64,000 bases of DNA, from the NCBI RefSeq assembly GCF_048771995.1, contig NC_133032.1, positions 20,103,001-20,167,000 of the forward strand, read 5' to 3'. How positions within the stretch are numbered: position 1 is the stretch's first letter; the number at the start of each line of letters is the position of its first letter. The DNA comes from Taeniopygia guttata. Lineage: Eukaryota > Chordata > Aves > Passeriformes > Estrildidae. This document shows positions 1-10,900 of this stretch, one piece after another. The translations under genes and the position numbers were made by a program. The notes under the pieces were generated by a model. It worked only from the letters and a program-made list of their open reading frames with translations, did not search any database and had not been told where the DNA came from.

Positions 1-3000
1 AGTTTCCTCTGAATAGTATTTAATTCATAATAGTGCTAGTAATAGCCTTTTAATTTGCTTATAAGAAACAACATATTTTACAACAATTTTGCATATTAAA
101 CATAAATCACTAATAGTCAAAATCAAACATAAGCATCTTTTAAAATTCTGACACCACTTAGGAAAGAAGTTGAAATAACATAAACGTCCAAGGTTGTGAA
201 GAAGACACTGTGATCATTCCCAGGGAGGTCAATAAAACTACACCAGTTCACACCATAAGGAAAGCAGCTTAGGATCCAGCCCAGCAGCCAGACTGGGCAT
301 TTAAAACAGTGTTTTTTTGACTTTAGCACAAATGTTTATGGCAAATGTCTCAAGTGCTGACTGAATTGATAGATGCTTTAAAAGATACTGTTCTTTAGAA
401 ATCTTTGCTTTATTACAATTTCAGTAAATAAGTTATAACTATATGATGATTCAAAGCATGAATTAAGCATTTATGGATCACGAATATAACAGGAGTAGAG
501 GGAACAATTTCAAAGGAATACAAATAAAAATAATGCTATTAACATTAGTTTTAAATTAATGAGTCAAGTTTAGTTGGCAATCATTCCTCAGGCTCATTAA
601 AGATAGCTGAATATGAATCACAAGAAATTTAAAATAATGTACTTGGTTTATCCACTGGGAGTTTAAACATTTTCTTTTCATCAGAAGTAATAAATACAAT
701 GTAAATAAAGTAGCAATGCAAATAAATCAGGTTTAACTTCTCTGTACTGTCTCAAAAGCTTAAACTGCAGCACTCTGTGCAGTCAGATGTATAAGCAATG
801 TATTTGACATACCAGTGGAAATTAATGCTTTTCCTCACAATGCCACCTTCAGAACCAAATTAAGCATGATACCTAATGCAAAACCCCCATTGTATGTTAA
901 GGTAGGTACAATATAGGTTGAAGAGGTCATGTTAACACAGAACTCCAGTGCATGCAATTTGGTGTTTTATTCTAGAACACATCCGCAATGAATAAACCTC
1001 TACTCACAGTGTGGAAGGGACAGCATCAGTTCCCTAGACAGCAACAGCCAAACACCTGATTCATTCTTCAATAGTAAAATATTAAATAAAACCAAAAGAA
1101 TGACCTATGTGTGGGACAGCTGTGTTTCTAGTCTGCAGACAAGCTGCCATAGTGTGTATAGAACACAGAGATAAATTGAGGGTGCTGGTTTCCACTACAT
1201 GCCAAGTGTTATGGTTCAGGTTAGAAAAAATGCAACAGCCATGAGGAAATACTGAAGCACAAAGACAAATAGAATGCAATTCTGACAGACTTGTACACCA
1301 ACCAAGAGAGGCACCCTGTGCAAATAACACCATACAGCTTGCTCTGCAAAGTCACCCACGTTACAATAATAATGCTCATGATGTCCAAGGCTATTTTTGT
1401 GAATAAGTGATCACCAGTGAGACTAAAAGATCACAGCCTGGGGCATTAATACAGAAAAGTACTAATCTTTAAATAACTAAACTAGTATTACCAGGCAGTC
1501 CCTTTCACTGCCTTCAACAAGCACAACTTTTTATCTCCTAGCCTAAAAATATCCCTTCTCCAACCAAATCTGCCTGATCACTGACTTTCTTCACCTTTTG
1601 AACGTTTGCCTCTGCTTTCTGTGAACATGTCTTTTTCTAGTCCAAGTTGCTAGATGTGGACTGAAGGGTCTACAGGAATAACTGCACTCCATAAAGAGCA
1701 CTGCACTCAGGTATAAACCCATTAACTGGGAGCAGAAAATCTGGATTTCAGCCTGGAGCAAGTCATCCAGCCATACATGTACACACACCAGCAGACCTAA
1801 CATTTAGGAACAAGAAAGCTTTGCAGTTGAGGCAGGAAGCAGGAGAAACAGACTTGTCTCACTTTAACTCATATCATCAGCTTAAAGTCAATAATTTGAC
1901 TTGCTCTTCATGGGCTATAGCTGTAGTATGCAGTTTGTGAAGATGGGAAATCTCTGTAGTGCAATAGGAATGCTTTGTTTTGTTTTCAAACAGTGCCAGA
2001 CTGCTCAGAATTGCTGAAAAGGGGCCAGTGCAGCACACAAAGTGGCAGTAAGTCAGCAGAATTAGAGCAGGCTGCTAAAACTCTGAAACCCCCAAAGGGA
2101 AGTTGAAATGATAAATGAGAAGCACGAAGCCCACCTTGTGAAATATTGACTAAATACTGTGAATATTAAGAACGCCTTCCATTTTTTGCCTTTTTTTTTT
2201 TTTTTTGTACATTGACAGATGACTGCTACTCTTTTCCAAAGTGACACATCTATCATCATTTTTCAAGGTTTCTGCTTTGATTTAGACTTTTTGAAGAGCT
2301 GTAATCTTGGGGGTTTTTTTTCTGTTTTCTCTAATAAAAACTTCTTCAAGGATACCAAGATAGCTCCACCAGCTGCTATACTGCTGTGGTTTGCATGCCC
2401 CTCTATGTGAGGTCTCACTGCAGATGTGGAGCTTTTTAAGACCCAGTCAAATTTATGGTTGCCTTGCATACAAATTAGTCACCCCATCCTTAAATTATTA
2501 CTGAATTAGGAAAAAACTCTTATGCCATTACAGAAGAAGGGAAGACAGGGGTTTTGGAATCAAATCTGTCCACATTTTTACCCTTTTAGCTGACTGTAGT
2601 GAAGTCATCTCTGAATGTCTCTTCACCTAAGATACCTGAAAATCCCACAAAATATTGGATCTCACGGCTTATCTGTCCTATTTTGATTTACAAAAGCACA
2701 GGTGTTATGTTCTTATAACAGTGTCTGTATATATAAAACTGTGCATCAGGAGAGTTATAAAGATTTCTATTATGCTATTAGGAAACAAAGTGAGATGCAA
2801 GCCCCTGGAATGTACAAGGGAAAAAACATTTTATAACACCATAGCCAGGAATTCAAAAATCAACAACTGGCAGACCATGTCAGACAGAACATACATTTCT
2901 GTGTTCAAGGTCTGTAAAGAAATCCCTAGACTGTGAAGAATACTTTACAGGAAACTTCTGCCCCCACAGCTATACCTCATTTTATCTCCTCATCTTTTCA

Positions 3001-6000
3001 AAACTGGCACAAACCACCCTGCAAACAGCTTTCCAACTGCGTCAGAGAACCCCCAAATAAACCTGGAAGTTTGAGACAAATACAGCTTTGCCTGTTCAAT
3101 TCACCATGCTCCATTTACAGATTTTGAAAACCTGCTAACAAGGATATGGAATTCCTTGTAAACTCCTTTGAATGTTTAGATTTTAGTTTGGATTTGGCAG
3201 GTGGCTTTCATTTGTGCAAGGATTTCCCAGGAATTTTGCCACTGGGAATGACTGAAGAGACATATCCCTTCTGCTCACACCCCTTCTCCTGCCAGGAGAC
3301 ACAAGCTCCGGGATTCTGGGAGTTCATATTGACTCTTCAGCAGCCTGCAAAATGAGTTAGTCTGCAGCACTCTGGCCTGAAAGAGATGTATCTCATGACA
3401 CCTTCAGCTACCGAGCATCAATGAAGTAGTTTGCAGGAAAAGGCCCAGCTGATGAATGCAAAACAAAACCCAGTTCCTTGTAAATCACCCACCATGCAAC
3501 ATACAGAAAGCATCAAACTGCAGCTTTTGATCTTTAAACTGCTAGAACAAAAAGTTTCACTGTCAAAAATTGATATGTTAAAATAAAGTTCAAAATGTGC
3601 TCAATGAACAGAATTTATCTTCAAAGTCCTCTTCATTAACAGTTATTGCATATTTCACTAAAGGGAAAAAATAGGCAAGTCCTTATGAAAGCTGAATGCT
3701 AATTTTAAAGCAATCAAAAATGCATAGATGTTTTAAATTAAAAGAAACGGCGTCCTAACATCTTGACTATTTCAACAGAAGCAGATGGTTTATATTGCTT
3801 TACTGCTTAATTAAACATTTCATATATTCTGTAAAATAGTATTTGATGGCATCCTTTCCAACTGGCTTTCTAAATTTAAAGTAATTTTAAATATGCACCA
3901 TATTAACCAGATAATTAAAATAATCATATCTAATACTAACTTACTGATCTGGCTTCTACCTCCTAATACATGTGAAAAATCCAGTTCTCCACTTCTTTCC
4001 TATTTCTTCTTGATGGTAATACTAACTTTTTTCATAATTCTACTGGTTTCCTTTATTTTAAATAGTTCTAATTTAAAAGTAAATGTTTTAGAATTTTCCT
4101 TTTTATCCCCTTTACAAAAACAGAATAAATAAGACTAAATATTTAATGAAATTAAATATAAAACCAGCACTAAAGATACAGGTTTGGATGCTGCTGTAAA
4201 AGCTAGACATGACTACTGAGGAGTGTGAGAGGTTTGCGATAATGAAGAAGGCTTAACAAACTCATTTAGAAAGCGTTTCATAAAAAACAAAAAGGTGCAT
4301 GGTCCCCAAGTTCCCCAGGGGAAAATAAAATCAGGTTGCACAGTTCCACAACACCACAATCAGACAGCTGGCAGAAAAAAGGGGGATGAAAAGAAAAAAC
4401 TGAGCATAGTGAGAAAAGTTCTCAAAATTCTTATTAAGTCCAAATTTGATGGGGTAATTCCAGCAAAAGGAAGGGCTTCACAATTATTATGTATAGTTCT
4501 TGGCATGACTTTATAAAGCGGATACACAACAAGCAGTAAAAGGCAGAAATAAACAAAACAACAATATAGTCACTGAGTCAGTGGGTTTTTTAACTATGTG
4601 ACTACCAGAGACAACCCTAGACTAGAATGAACTTCAGTCTGTTCTCCGGGCTTATAGCTCAAATGGGTGGGAAAAGGTAACACTGTGTGCACAAATGGCC
4701 CTGGTTAGTTATGCTGCAGCAGGGTCCTTACATAAGCAGGTGGCAAATGCCTATCACAAAGCAAAGCGTGAATTAAGTGACTTGTGAGTCATATGAAGCC
4801 TTTTGGGACACGAGTCATTACACCCTTCTTGAAAATCAAAGTCTCTGGCATTAGGGCACACTGCACATTTTAAGCTATAGCAGCTTTTCCTTGTTCTTCC
4901 TGGCCACCTCTTCACACTGAAGCTCAGAACTCCACTTCGAGTCTGTCCTGCTCCTCTTGAGCCAAGTCCACACCACTGAGCAGGGGAAAAAACCAAAATA
5001 TTCATAGATATTCCTTAATCAATGAAATTCAGCTATGTCACAGCACAGTTCGTTATGTATGACCAGCACAGTGTACAAAGAGAAGCAACTCATCTAGACA
5101 TGTAGACACAATTTCATAAAAAAAACAGCAGTTGCAAAAAAACCCAAACAATCAAAAAACACACAAAAAACCCAAAACAAAAAACCCCCCAAAAAATCCC
5201 AACAACAACACAAAGAAACAAAAATCGAAGCATTTTATTAAATCAGAACATCAACTTGAAAAAAAAACTACAGCAATATGATAAATCTAGGATAGTTAGG
5301 TGCTAAAATGATCAGAATCCTCAAGACTATATAAAAGCATTTGCTCACCATCTCTTGTAATGCTTAAATCGGCCATTCAAAGACACTGACAAAATGAACA
5401 GCAGAGAAACTCATAAAACTCATTACCATTAGGAATTCAAGCAAGTATTTGAGTGAATAGTGCACTCAGACATGCACTACTTGTGAATATATAATATTAA
5501 TTTAAATTAAAGGTTATTATTATTAAAGTTTTAATCACAAATGAAGATACAGAAATGACTATTTGTGTATTACTCCAGATAAACAGGAGAGCTTTTACCC
5601 ATTCCACATATAGTTCATTGCTGCATGTGAGTTCTGAGAGGGAACTGATTTTGCTTGCCTGGAAGTAAGCAGTTACACAAAACTTAGTTCAGACAGACAC
5701 ATTTCCTACGTCTTATGTTGATTTCTATTATATACCGAAGCATTGTAACATGCCTGATTTTAGGTATCATCATATGCTAAATGAGCTTTTAAAGACTGCA
5801 ATACATTAACCCCACCCCATCTGAACGAGCCCAAGTCACTGAATTCACACATAAAGGAGCAAGCATTGCAACAAAGAGTCACTGCTTCTAGGCTCATCTA
5901 AATTCCAAAAAATCGAAAATTAACAGCAAAGGCACCACCCACGGAGCTACTTTGGCACATAACCATTGGGAAGGAAATACACATTTGAGCAGATATGTTT

Positions 6001-6589
6001 TTCATCATTAGTTTGACAGATGTTGTGTTTTCTGTAATGTGTTTCATGTAATAATGTGCACACTATATCTTCTCAGGTATGCTACACAGGAGTATATATT
6101 TGTATTTGCTTATGCTTATTCAGTAGTTTTTTTCCCCAAAAATATTTCACAATGGAAATTTATTCAAGTAGCTGAAACTAAGGAGCAAGCACCAAAAAAA
6201 ATTCCCTTTCAATAATGAGCCTTAGGTACTTCTGTGTTACTTTGACATTGTCAGAGGCAGTAGTCAGAACTTATAATTAGTTCCATCTACATAAACGAGA
6301 GCAAGGGAGTGAACCAAGACTTTCTGACATAATTTCAAACAAAGCAAGTGCATAGAGGAGCAAACTGTAAGAAACACTGTATTATATGCATCACAATAAA
6401 ATTCCGAATTATCTTTGAAAAAGAAAATGCTTGTAAAGACTTCTTGCAATGTACAGGTATTTGACAACCTGCTTTTTAGGCCCTGCTCATAAAACAACGT
6501 AAGTTTTTCTTCTCCACAAACCGTAAAAACTGGTTATTAAGTGCTTAATAGTTCTTAGCCCTATGTGAGCTTTTCAAAGAAGGCCCCCG
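1..6589. other. Intergenic DNA upstream of DNAJC10
   Basis: AT-rich sequence without a supportable gene. All open frames are short (under 100 codons), are not flanked by convincing splice sites and resemble no protein I know. It holds homopolymer runs, an A/C-rich low-complexity patch at about 5117-5225, and scattered AATAAA/TTTATT hexamers on both strands, such as minus-strand AATAAA near 968-973. These are too common in AT-rich DNA to prove a 3' end. Part of it could be a 3' UTR or a non-coding RNA of a neighbour, but nothing here shows that. Confidence 0.6.
5117..5225. repeat. A/C-rich low-complexity tract
   Basis: A run of about 110 bases made almost only of A and C, with repeated A6-A8 blocks separated by CCC and CAC. 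It is a simple low-complexity sequence in the intergenic region. The A-blocks might be the decayed tail of a retrotransposed copy, but I see no recognisable body next to it. Confidence 0.6.
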
Positions 6590-6661
6590 CAAGCCCCAGA
6601 ACAGACCCTGGAGGCTCTTCGGGCGGGATCTGCGCTCAGGGCGCGGACTGGATCGGAGCGT

Positions 6662-6739
6662 GGGCAAGCTCCGAGGGCAAGCGCCGAGGGCAAGCGCCGA
6701 GGGCAAGCGCCGAGGGCAAGCGCCGAGGGCAAGCTGCCC
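6662..6739. repeat. 13-bp minisatellite at the promoter edge
   Basis: Five full tandem copies of the 13-bp unit GGGCAAGCGCCGA, starting at 6662 (first copy with CTCCGA), 6675, 6688, 6701 and 6714, followed by a partial copy from 6727. The inner copies are identical. There are no spacers, so it is a minisatellite and not a CRISPR array. It sits at the 5' side of the CpG island. Confidence 0.95.
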
Positions 6740-6815
6740 CACCGGCACCGCTCCCCTCCGGGGCTCCCGGGGCCGCGGCCGGCGGCGGCAGCCGGGGGCG
6801 AGCCCGGCCGGGGAA

Positions 6816-6834
6816 GGGGCGGGCCAGGGGCGGG
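6816..6834 (+). promoter_or_regulatory. Pair of GC boxes (Sp/KLF-type sites)
   Basis: Two copies of GGGGCGGG at 6816-6823 and 6827-6834 in the core of the CpG island. Matches to the Sp1 consensus are frequent in GC-rich DNA, so occupancy is inferred from position only. Confidence 0.5.
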
Positions 6835-6896
6835 CCCGGTGCCCGGCAGGGAGCGGTCGGGAGGAGCCGAGCCCCCGCCCGAGGCGGGCGCGGCGG

Positions 6897-6904
6897 CCAC
6901 GTCA
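6897..6904 (-). promoter_or_regulatory. UPRE-like element (TGACGTGG on the minus strand)
   Basis: CCACGTCA on the plus strand reads TGACGTGG on the minus strand, the consensus of the unfolded-protein-response element bound by XBP1 and ATF6 (it also overlaps a CRE-type core). It lies in the CpG island of DNAJC10, a gene known in mammals to be induced by ER stress. No CCAAT at the spacing of a classical ERSE and no ATTGG at ERSE-II spacing precede it. Confidence 0.5.
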
Positions 6905-7099
6905 GCCCCGGAGCGGCCCCGCCCGCCTCCGGCCCGAGCCGGATCCCGGATCCCGCCGCCCTTCCGCCGCGCCGGGAAAAGGCGCTGCCATCCCGGCCTG
7001 CCCCGCGCCCGGCCCGCTCGCTCCGCCGGCTCCCGCAGCGCCCAGCCCGGGGCCGGCCCCGCTCCGCTCCGGGCAGGGCAGAGCGCGGCGGCCGCCCCG

Positions 7100-7286
7100 C
7101 CCCGGAGCCTCCCCGGCCTCCCGCCGTAGCCCGGCCCGGGCCTCGCAGGGCTCCGACCTGCGGCTCCCGGCGGCTCCCGGCTTTGTGTGCGAGGGGCGTC
7201 CGCAGCCCCCTCAGCGGGCAGCCCCCGCCCCGGGGCGGCTCCGAGCCCCCGGCCCCTCCGCGGAATGAGCCCCGCCGCTGCCGGAG
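7100..7286 (+). other. DNAJC10: DNAJC10 non-coding exon 1 (5' boundary unknown)
   Basis: First exon inferred from the strong donor at 7286/7287 inside the CpG island and from the need for a leader upstream of the acceptor at 7558/7559. The 3' end is firm, while the 5' limit given here is only a guess. If transcription begins upstream of 7265 the exon carries an ATG that opens a short upstream frame running into exon 2. Confidence 0.55.
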
Positions 7287-7593
7287 GTGAGTGTGAGCCC
7301 TCCCACAGCCGCCTTTTCTAATGCGGTACAGGTGCGTGGCTTTTGGTGCCGTTCCGTGAAGCTGTGCATGATTACCTCAATTAAGGTGACAATTAAGAGA
7401 TGGTCTACAACTTGTGTGGTTTTCAGCAATGATAATTAGCCACCCGGCAACTTAAATGCTCAGGTGCAGTCTGCACAAGCTGATGGTGGGGTGCATTACT
7501 AACCTGTGTTTACTGAAGAGGTAGTGTTTAATTGTTTTTTTTTTCTGTCATCTTACAGGGTGTCTTTTCAGCAAGAATCGTGACATGAAGTAG
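7265..7593 (+). other. Upstream ORF 1 across the first splice junction
   Basis: ATG at 7265 in exon 1 continues, after joining 7286 to 7559, through 18 codons to TAG at 7591-7593. A second in-frame ATG (7585) directly precedes that stop, giving a minimal ATG-AAG-TAG frame even if transcription starts downstream of 7265. Both ATGs have a purine at -3. It ends 123 bases before the main start. Confidence 0.5.
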
Positions 7594-7716
7594 GACAGGC
7601 ATTTTGAAGAGTTCTGCCATAAATACAGCTGTATCTCTGAATGTTGGCACATTTACTGGAGACTCTTCCCGAAGTCTGTTTGAATCAGAGCCTCTGAAAT
7701 TTCCAAAAGCTTCATA
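7559..7716 (+). other. DNAJC10: DNAJC10 exon 2, 5' UTR part
   Basis: Leader between the acceptor (polypyrimidine tract then ACAG at 7555-7558) and the start codon at 7717. It carries the ends of two upstream reading frames, described separately. Confidence 0.8.
7641..7697 (+). other. Upstream ORF 2 in the DNAJC10 leader
   Basis: ATG at 7641 opens 18 codons and stops at TGA 7695-7697, 19 bases before the main ATG. The -3 base is T, so the context is weak. The main ATG at 7717 has A at -3 and G at +4, a strong context. Confidence 0.5.
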
Positions 7717-7917
7717 ATGGAGTTTTTAGCATCCAAAGGAGATTGTACTAGATATTTCAAAAGGTCTTTATTACTAGTTTTAGTATGTGTAATAGTTCTT
7801 GTGTGCACTGATCAGGACTACTATAGTTTACTTGGAGTTTCCAAAGAAGCAAGTAGTAGAGAAATACGACAAGCATTCAAAAAGCTGGCATTAAAGTTGC
7901 ACCCTGATAAAAACCAG
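7717..7917 (+). CDS. DNAJC10: DNAJC10 coding exon 1: signal segment and J domain start
   Basis: Residues 1-67. A hydrophobic stretch of Leu, Val and Cys (about 18-30) is followed by the first helices of the J domain, including LHPDK with the HPD motif that activates Hsp70 ATPase. Donor CAG|GTAAGT, phase 0. Confidence 0.97.
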
Positions 7918-10900
7918 GTAAGTTACCTTTTCACAAGTTCAAGTTGTTGACTTGTTGGATCTTAGTGTTTAAACAAAAAGCAGTTATAATTTACCAAAAA
8001 TGCATCTCTGTTATTGTGAAGTAGCTATCTGGTTATATAGTTCAACTCAGATTTTCTGCAGAGAAAATGTACAAAAAGTGATAGAATGGTCATACATGGT
8101 TTTCTTGAATTTGGGCTGCATTAAATTGTTGTAGTAACAAGAGTCAAGATTCTTTAATTCTCACTTATTTTTTTGTAACTAGGGGAAAATTTATTTGTGT
8201 ACCATATTACCTTGTTGGTAAGCTGTTGAGTTTTCCTCTTTCCATTTAGTTTTGGGGGACTTGCTGTGTCCCTGCCCTGAAATCTCTAAACATCAAATAA
8301 GAGTAGCCTGTTCTAAGACATCAGTCCCCAGGTATCAAGCAGGACAAAACAGACATCCTGGGACTGCTGAGGGATAAGGGTGGAGGTTACAGAGAGCACT
8401 GGACTAGCTGGAGAGAGAGGATTGAAATGGCCCAGTCTGTGCTACTGTATTTCTGAAATACAAAGAAATCAGTTTTTCCTTGAAATAACTTGAAATAAGC
8501 AGAAATTCACAGGAAATTAAAGTTTTAGAACTTTGTATGTACAACTGGATGGAGTCCCAAAAGACAGCAGTGTTTCATATCAGCTCAGGGTCTGCCTTCA
8601 CTGACTACAGTGGAGCCTCTGACAGAGCTCAGAGAGAAAGTCAGATGTCATCAAAGTTAGGGATGCCAACTTGTATGAAATGGAAGTTTTGTTTTCTCTG
8701 TTGATACTTTCAAAATAATGGCCTTTGGGGTCAGATTCTGTTGTTTCTGAGCATGCAGATACTAAGAAAGATTTGTCAACAGGTTATTTTCAACCTTAGA
8801 GATGATGTATAGAAGATGAACCCATTCGACAAATTCCATAATTTGTCAAATTCCATAATTTGTCTAATGGGTTAGACATTATATTAAGTAATGTCTAATT
8901 ACTTAAGAAAAAGTAATTAATTTCCTGTGTATCTAGCCCCAAAAAAATGAAAAATCTTAAGAAAAAGTGTCTTTCGAATGAAATGTGTAAGCAGAATTTG
9001 AAAGAGCAGGACTGTGTGGCACATTTTGCCCACCACTTTTACACTGCAAATATGTCTGCAGATTTTTCACCCTTCTAATTCCCAAGCTGCCTAGAACAAA
9101 AATGCTTTTTAAATAAAAGGAGGAGGCCAGAAGGGATGAATCTGTCTCTAGCAGAGATTTTGAGCTGGTCAAGTAGGGATTCTAGAGGAGGGGAAAAGAT
9201 TATGGAGGAAATGGTATGTCTTCATTCTTGAGTATTTTTTTTTAAATTCCACTGAAGAGAGAGTTGCAAAAAGAGGGTTCACTGGAGAATGTTGCAGCCA
9301 GTAAGGTTCACTTTGTACTTCAGTTGGTGCTTTAGTGAGGCTGGAAGAAATAAGAGGACAGATCAGGCTTTGGGGAAGGAAAACTTCACTGTAGTTTGGT
9401 TTGAGATCACAGTGCAATGTCTGCTTCCATCACAACTGACATCCTTAACAGGGATATAAAAATATTTCCAAAGATAATTTTATCAGCATATGCACTATAT
9501 GTTTTATTAATTAATTACTAATTATAGTTTTCATTAAATAGAATGATCCAAATGCACATGAAAATTTTCTGAAAATAAATAGAGCATATGAAGTCCTTAA
9601 AGATGAAGACCTACGGAAGAAGTATGATAAATATGGAGAGAAGGGTCTGGAAGATCAGCAGCAGGGAGGTCGTTATGAGAGCTGGCACTTTTATCGCTAT
9701 GATTTTGGTAAGTTATGATGTATGTTTGTGATTTGTTTAAAACAGTCACAAGGAAATGCAATATTCAGATCTATATCAGAGCTTTTCACATGTTTCTTAC
9801 GTATCCTCTCCAGATTTCTGTCTGCTCTGTAGCTGTTGCTTTCTCTCTGCTGGCCCAATATTTTATTTACCCTGTTAATGGCTATCTAAAGATGCAATCT
9901 ATTTACCTAGCCTCTTGTTCCTGCTGCTTGCCTTTTTATAGGTCATCTAACTTCTTGTTTATTTTTTAAAGTGCAAAGATTTTTTTCACTTAATGTCAGT
10001 GTTAATATTTCATCAGGATTCTTTTTATTTTTTTAATGCAGGAGGATCTTCTTTGTTTAGTATTCTTCAGGGGGATTTTGAGAGGAAATTTTTGCACTGT
10101 CAAGCCTGTTTGATATGCATTTATGCAATTAGACATCAGTAAAAAGGTAGCAGAAACTGAAAAAAAAAAAACAGAATAATACCTAAAATTATCTTGAGAC
10201 AAGTTACTTAATGTTTGTCTCAACAAACTTTAGGTAGTTGTAGGGAAAGGCTGCAATTAATGATTCTCAGAGCTGCTGTAACACAAGTAAACTACAACAG
10301 GGAACTGAGGAACATAGTTGGATTGGGATGAAGGAAACAGCTGAAAGGAACCTCTACCTTGGCAACATTTTTTTTCTAGTGTTGTTTGATATATTGTGTC
10401 CTAATCTCTAGGAAATTAATGTCTGTGCAGATTGAAATTAAATAAACCAATGGCACAAGTATCACAGGAAAATATGAAAATTAGCCTAAAATTTCTTCAG
10501 ATAAACAGATTTAACAGATAAACTGAAGTTTCAGTGCTTGATTGAGAAACAGTATCCTGAAATGTCTATTCATCAATGATTTAGGGAACATCTACTTTTA
10601 TATTTCATATGTGTATATAAAAGTAAAGCTTTATCTATATGTATGGGTGAGCATATGTACTATATTATGTGAGATATAAATGGAAAGTAATATAAAAAGT
10701 ACCTTGTCACTTGTAGAAATTAATTTCTCTCATTATTTATTTACATTTGATCCTTGTGTACTTCAGGTGAAATGACATCTCACCGTGTTAGGTACTGTAA
10801 AAGATCTGCAATTGTAGTAGCATAATATAATGCTCTTTAATAGTATTTTTGGTACTCTGCACTGCCTTTCTTGTGTAGTTGAAGTAGTGGAGTGTTTTGT

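Larger units (their letters stand above)
6590..7330 (+). promoter_or_regulatory. DNAJC10: CpG island promoter of DNAJC10
   Basis: Base composition changes abruptly from AT-rich to very GC- and CpG-rich at about 6590 and falls back after about 7330. The island ends on a clean donor (CGGAG|GTGAGT, exon end 7286) that splices to the exon carrying the DNAJC10 start codon. It contains two GGGGCGGG boxes (6816-6823 and 6827-6834), a CCACGTCA element at 6897-6904 and no TATA box in a sensible place. This is the usual TATA-less housekeeping design. The exact transcription start cannot be read from the sequence. Confidence 0.85.

Noticed and set aside
1-6500. Intergenic left flank as a 3' UTR of a neighbouring gene such as PDE1A
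   Set aside because: Only scattered AATAAA hexamers support it. No coding exon or stop of a known gene is visible.
6662-6739. Direct repeats resembling a CRISPR array
   Set aside because: The copies are directly adjacent with no spacers and the genome is eukaryotic; it is a minisatellite.
6565-7290. Open frames of 241 and 202 codons across the CpG island
   Set aside because: GC-rich DNA has few stop codons. The products are low-complexity Ala/Pro/Arg/Gly strings, and the region is the promoter and leader of DNAJC10.
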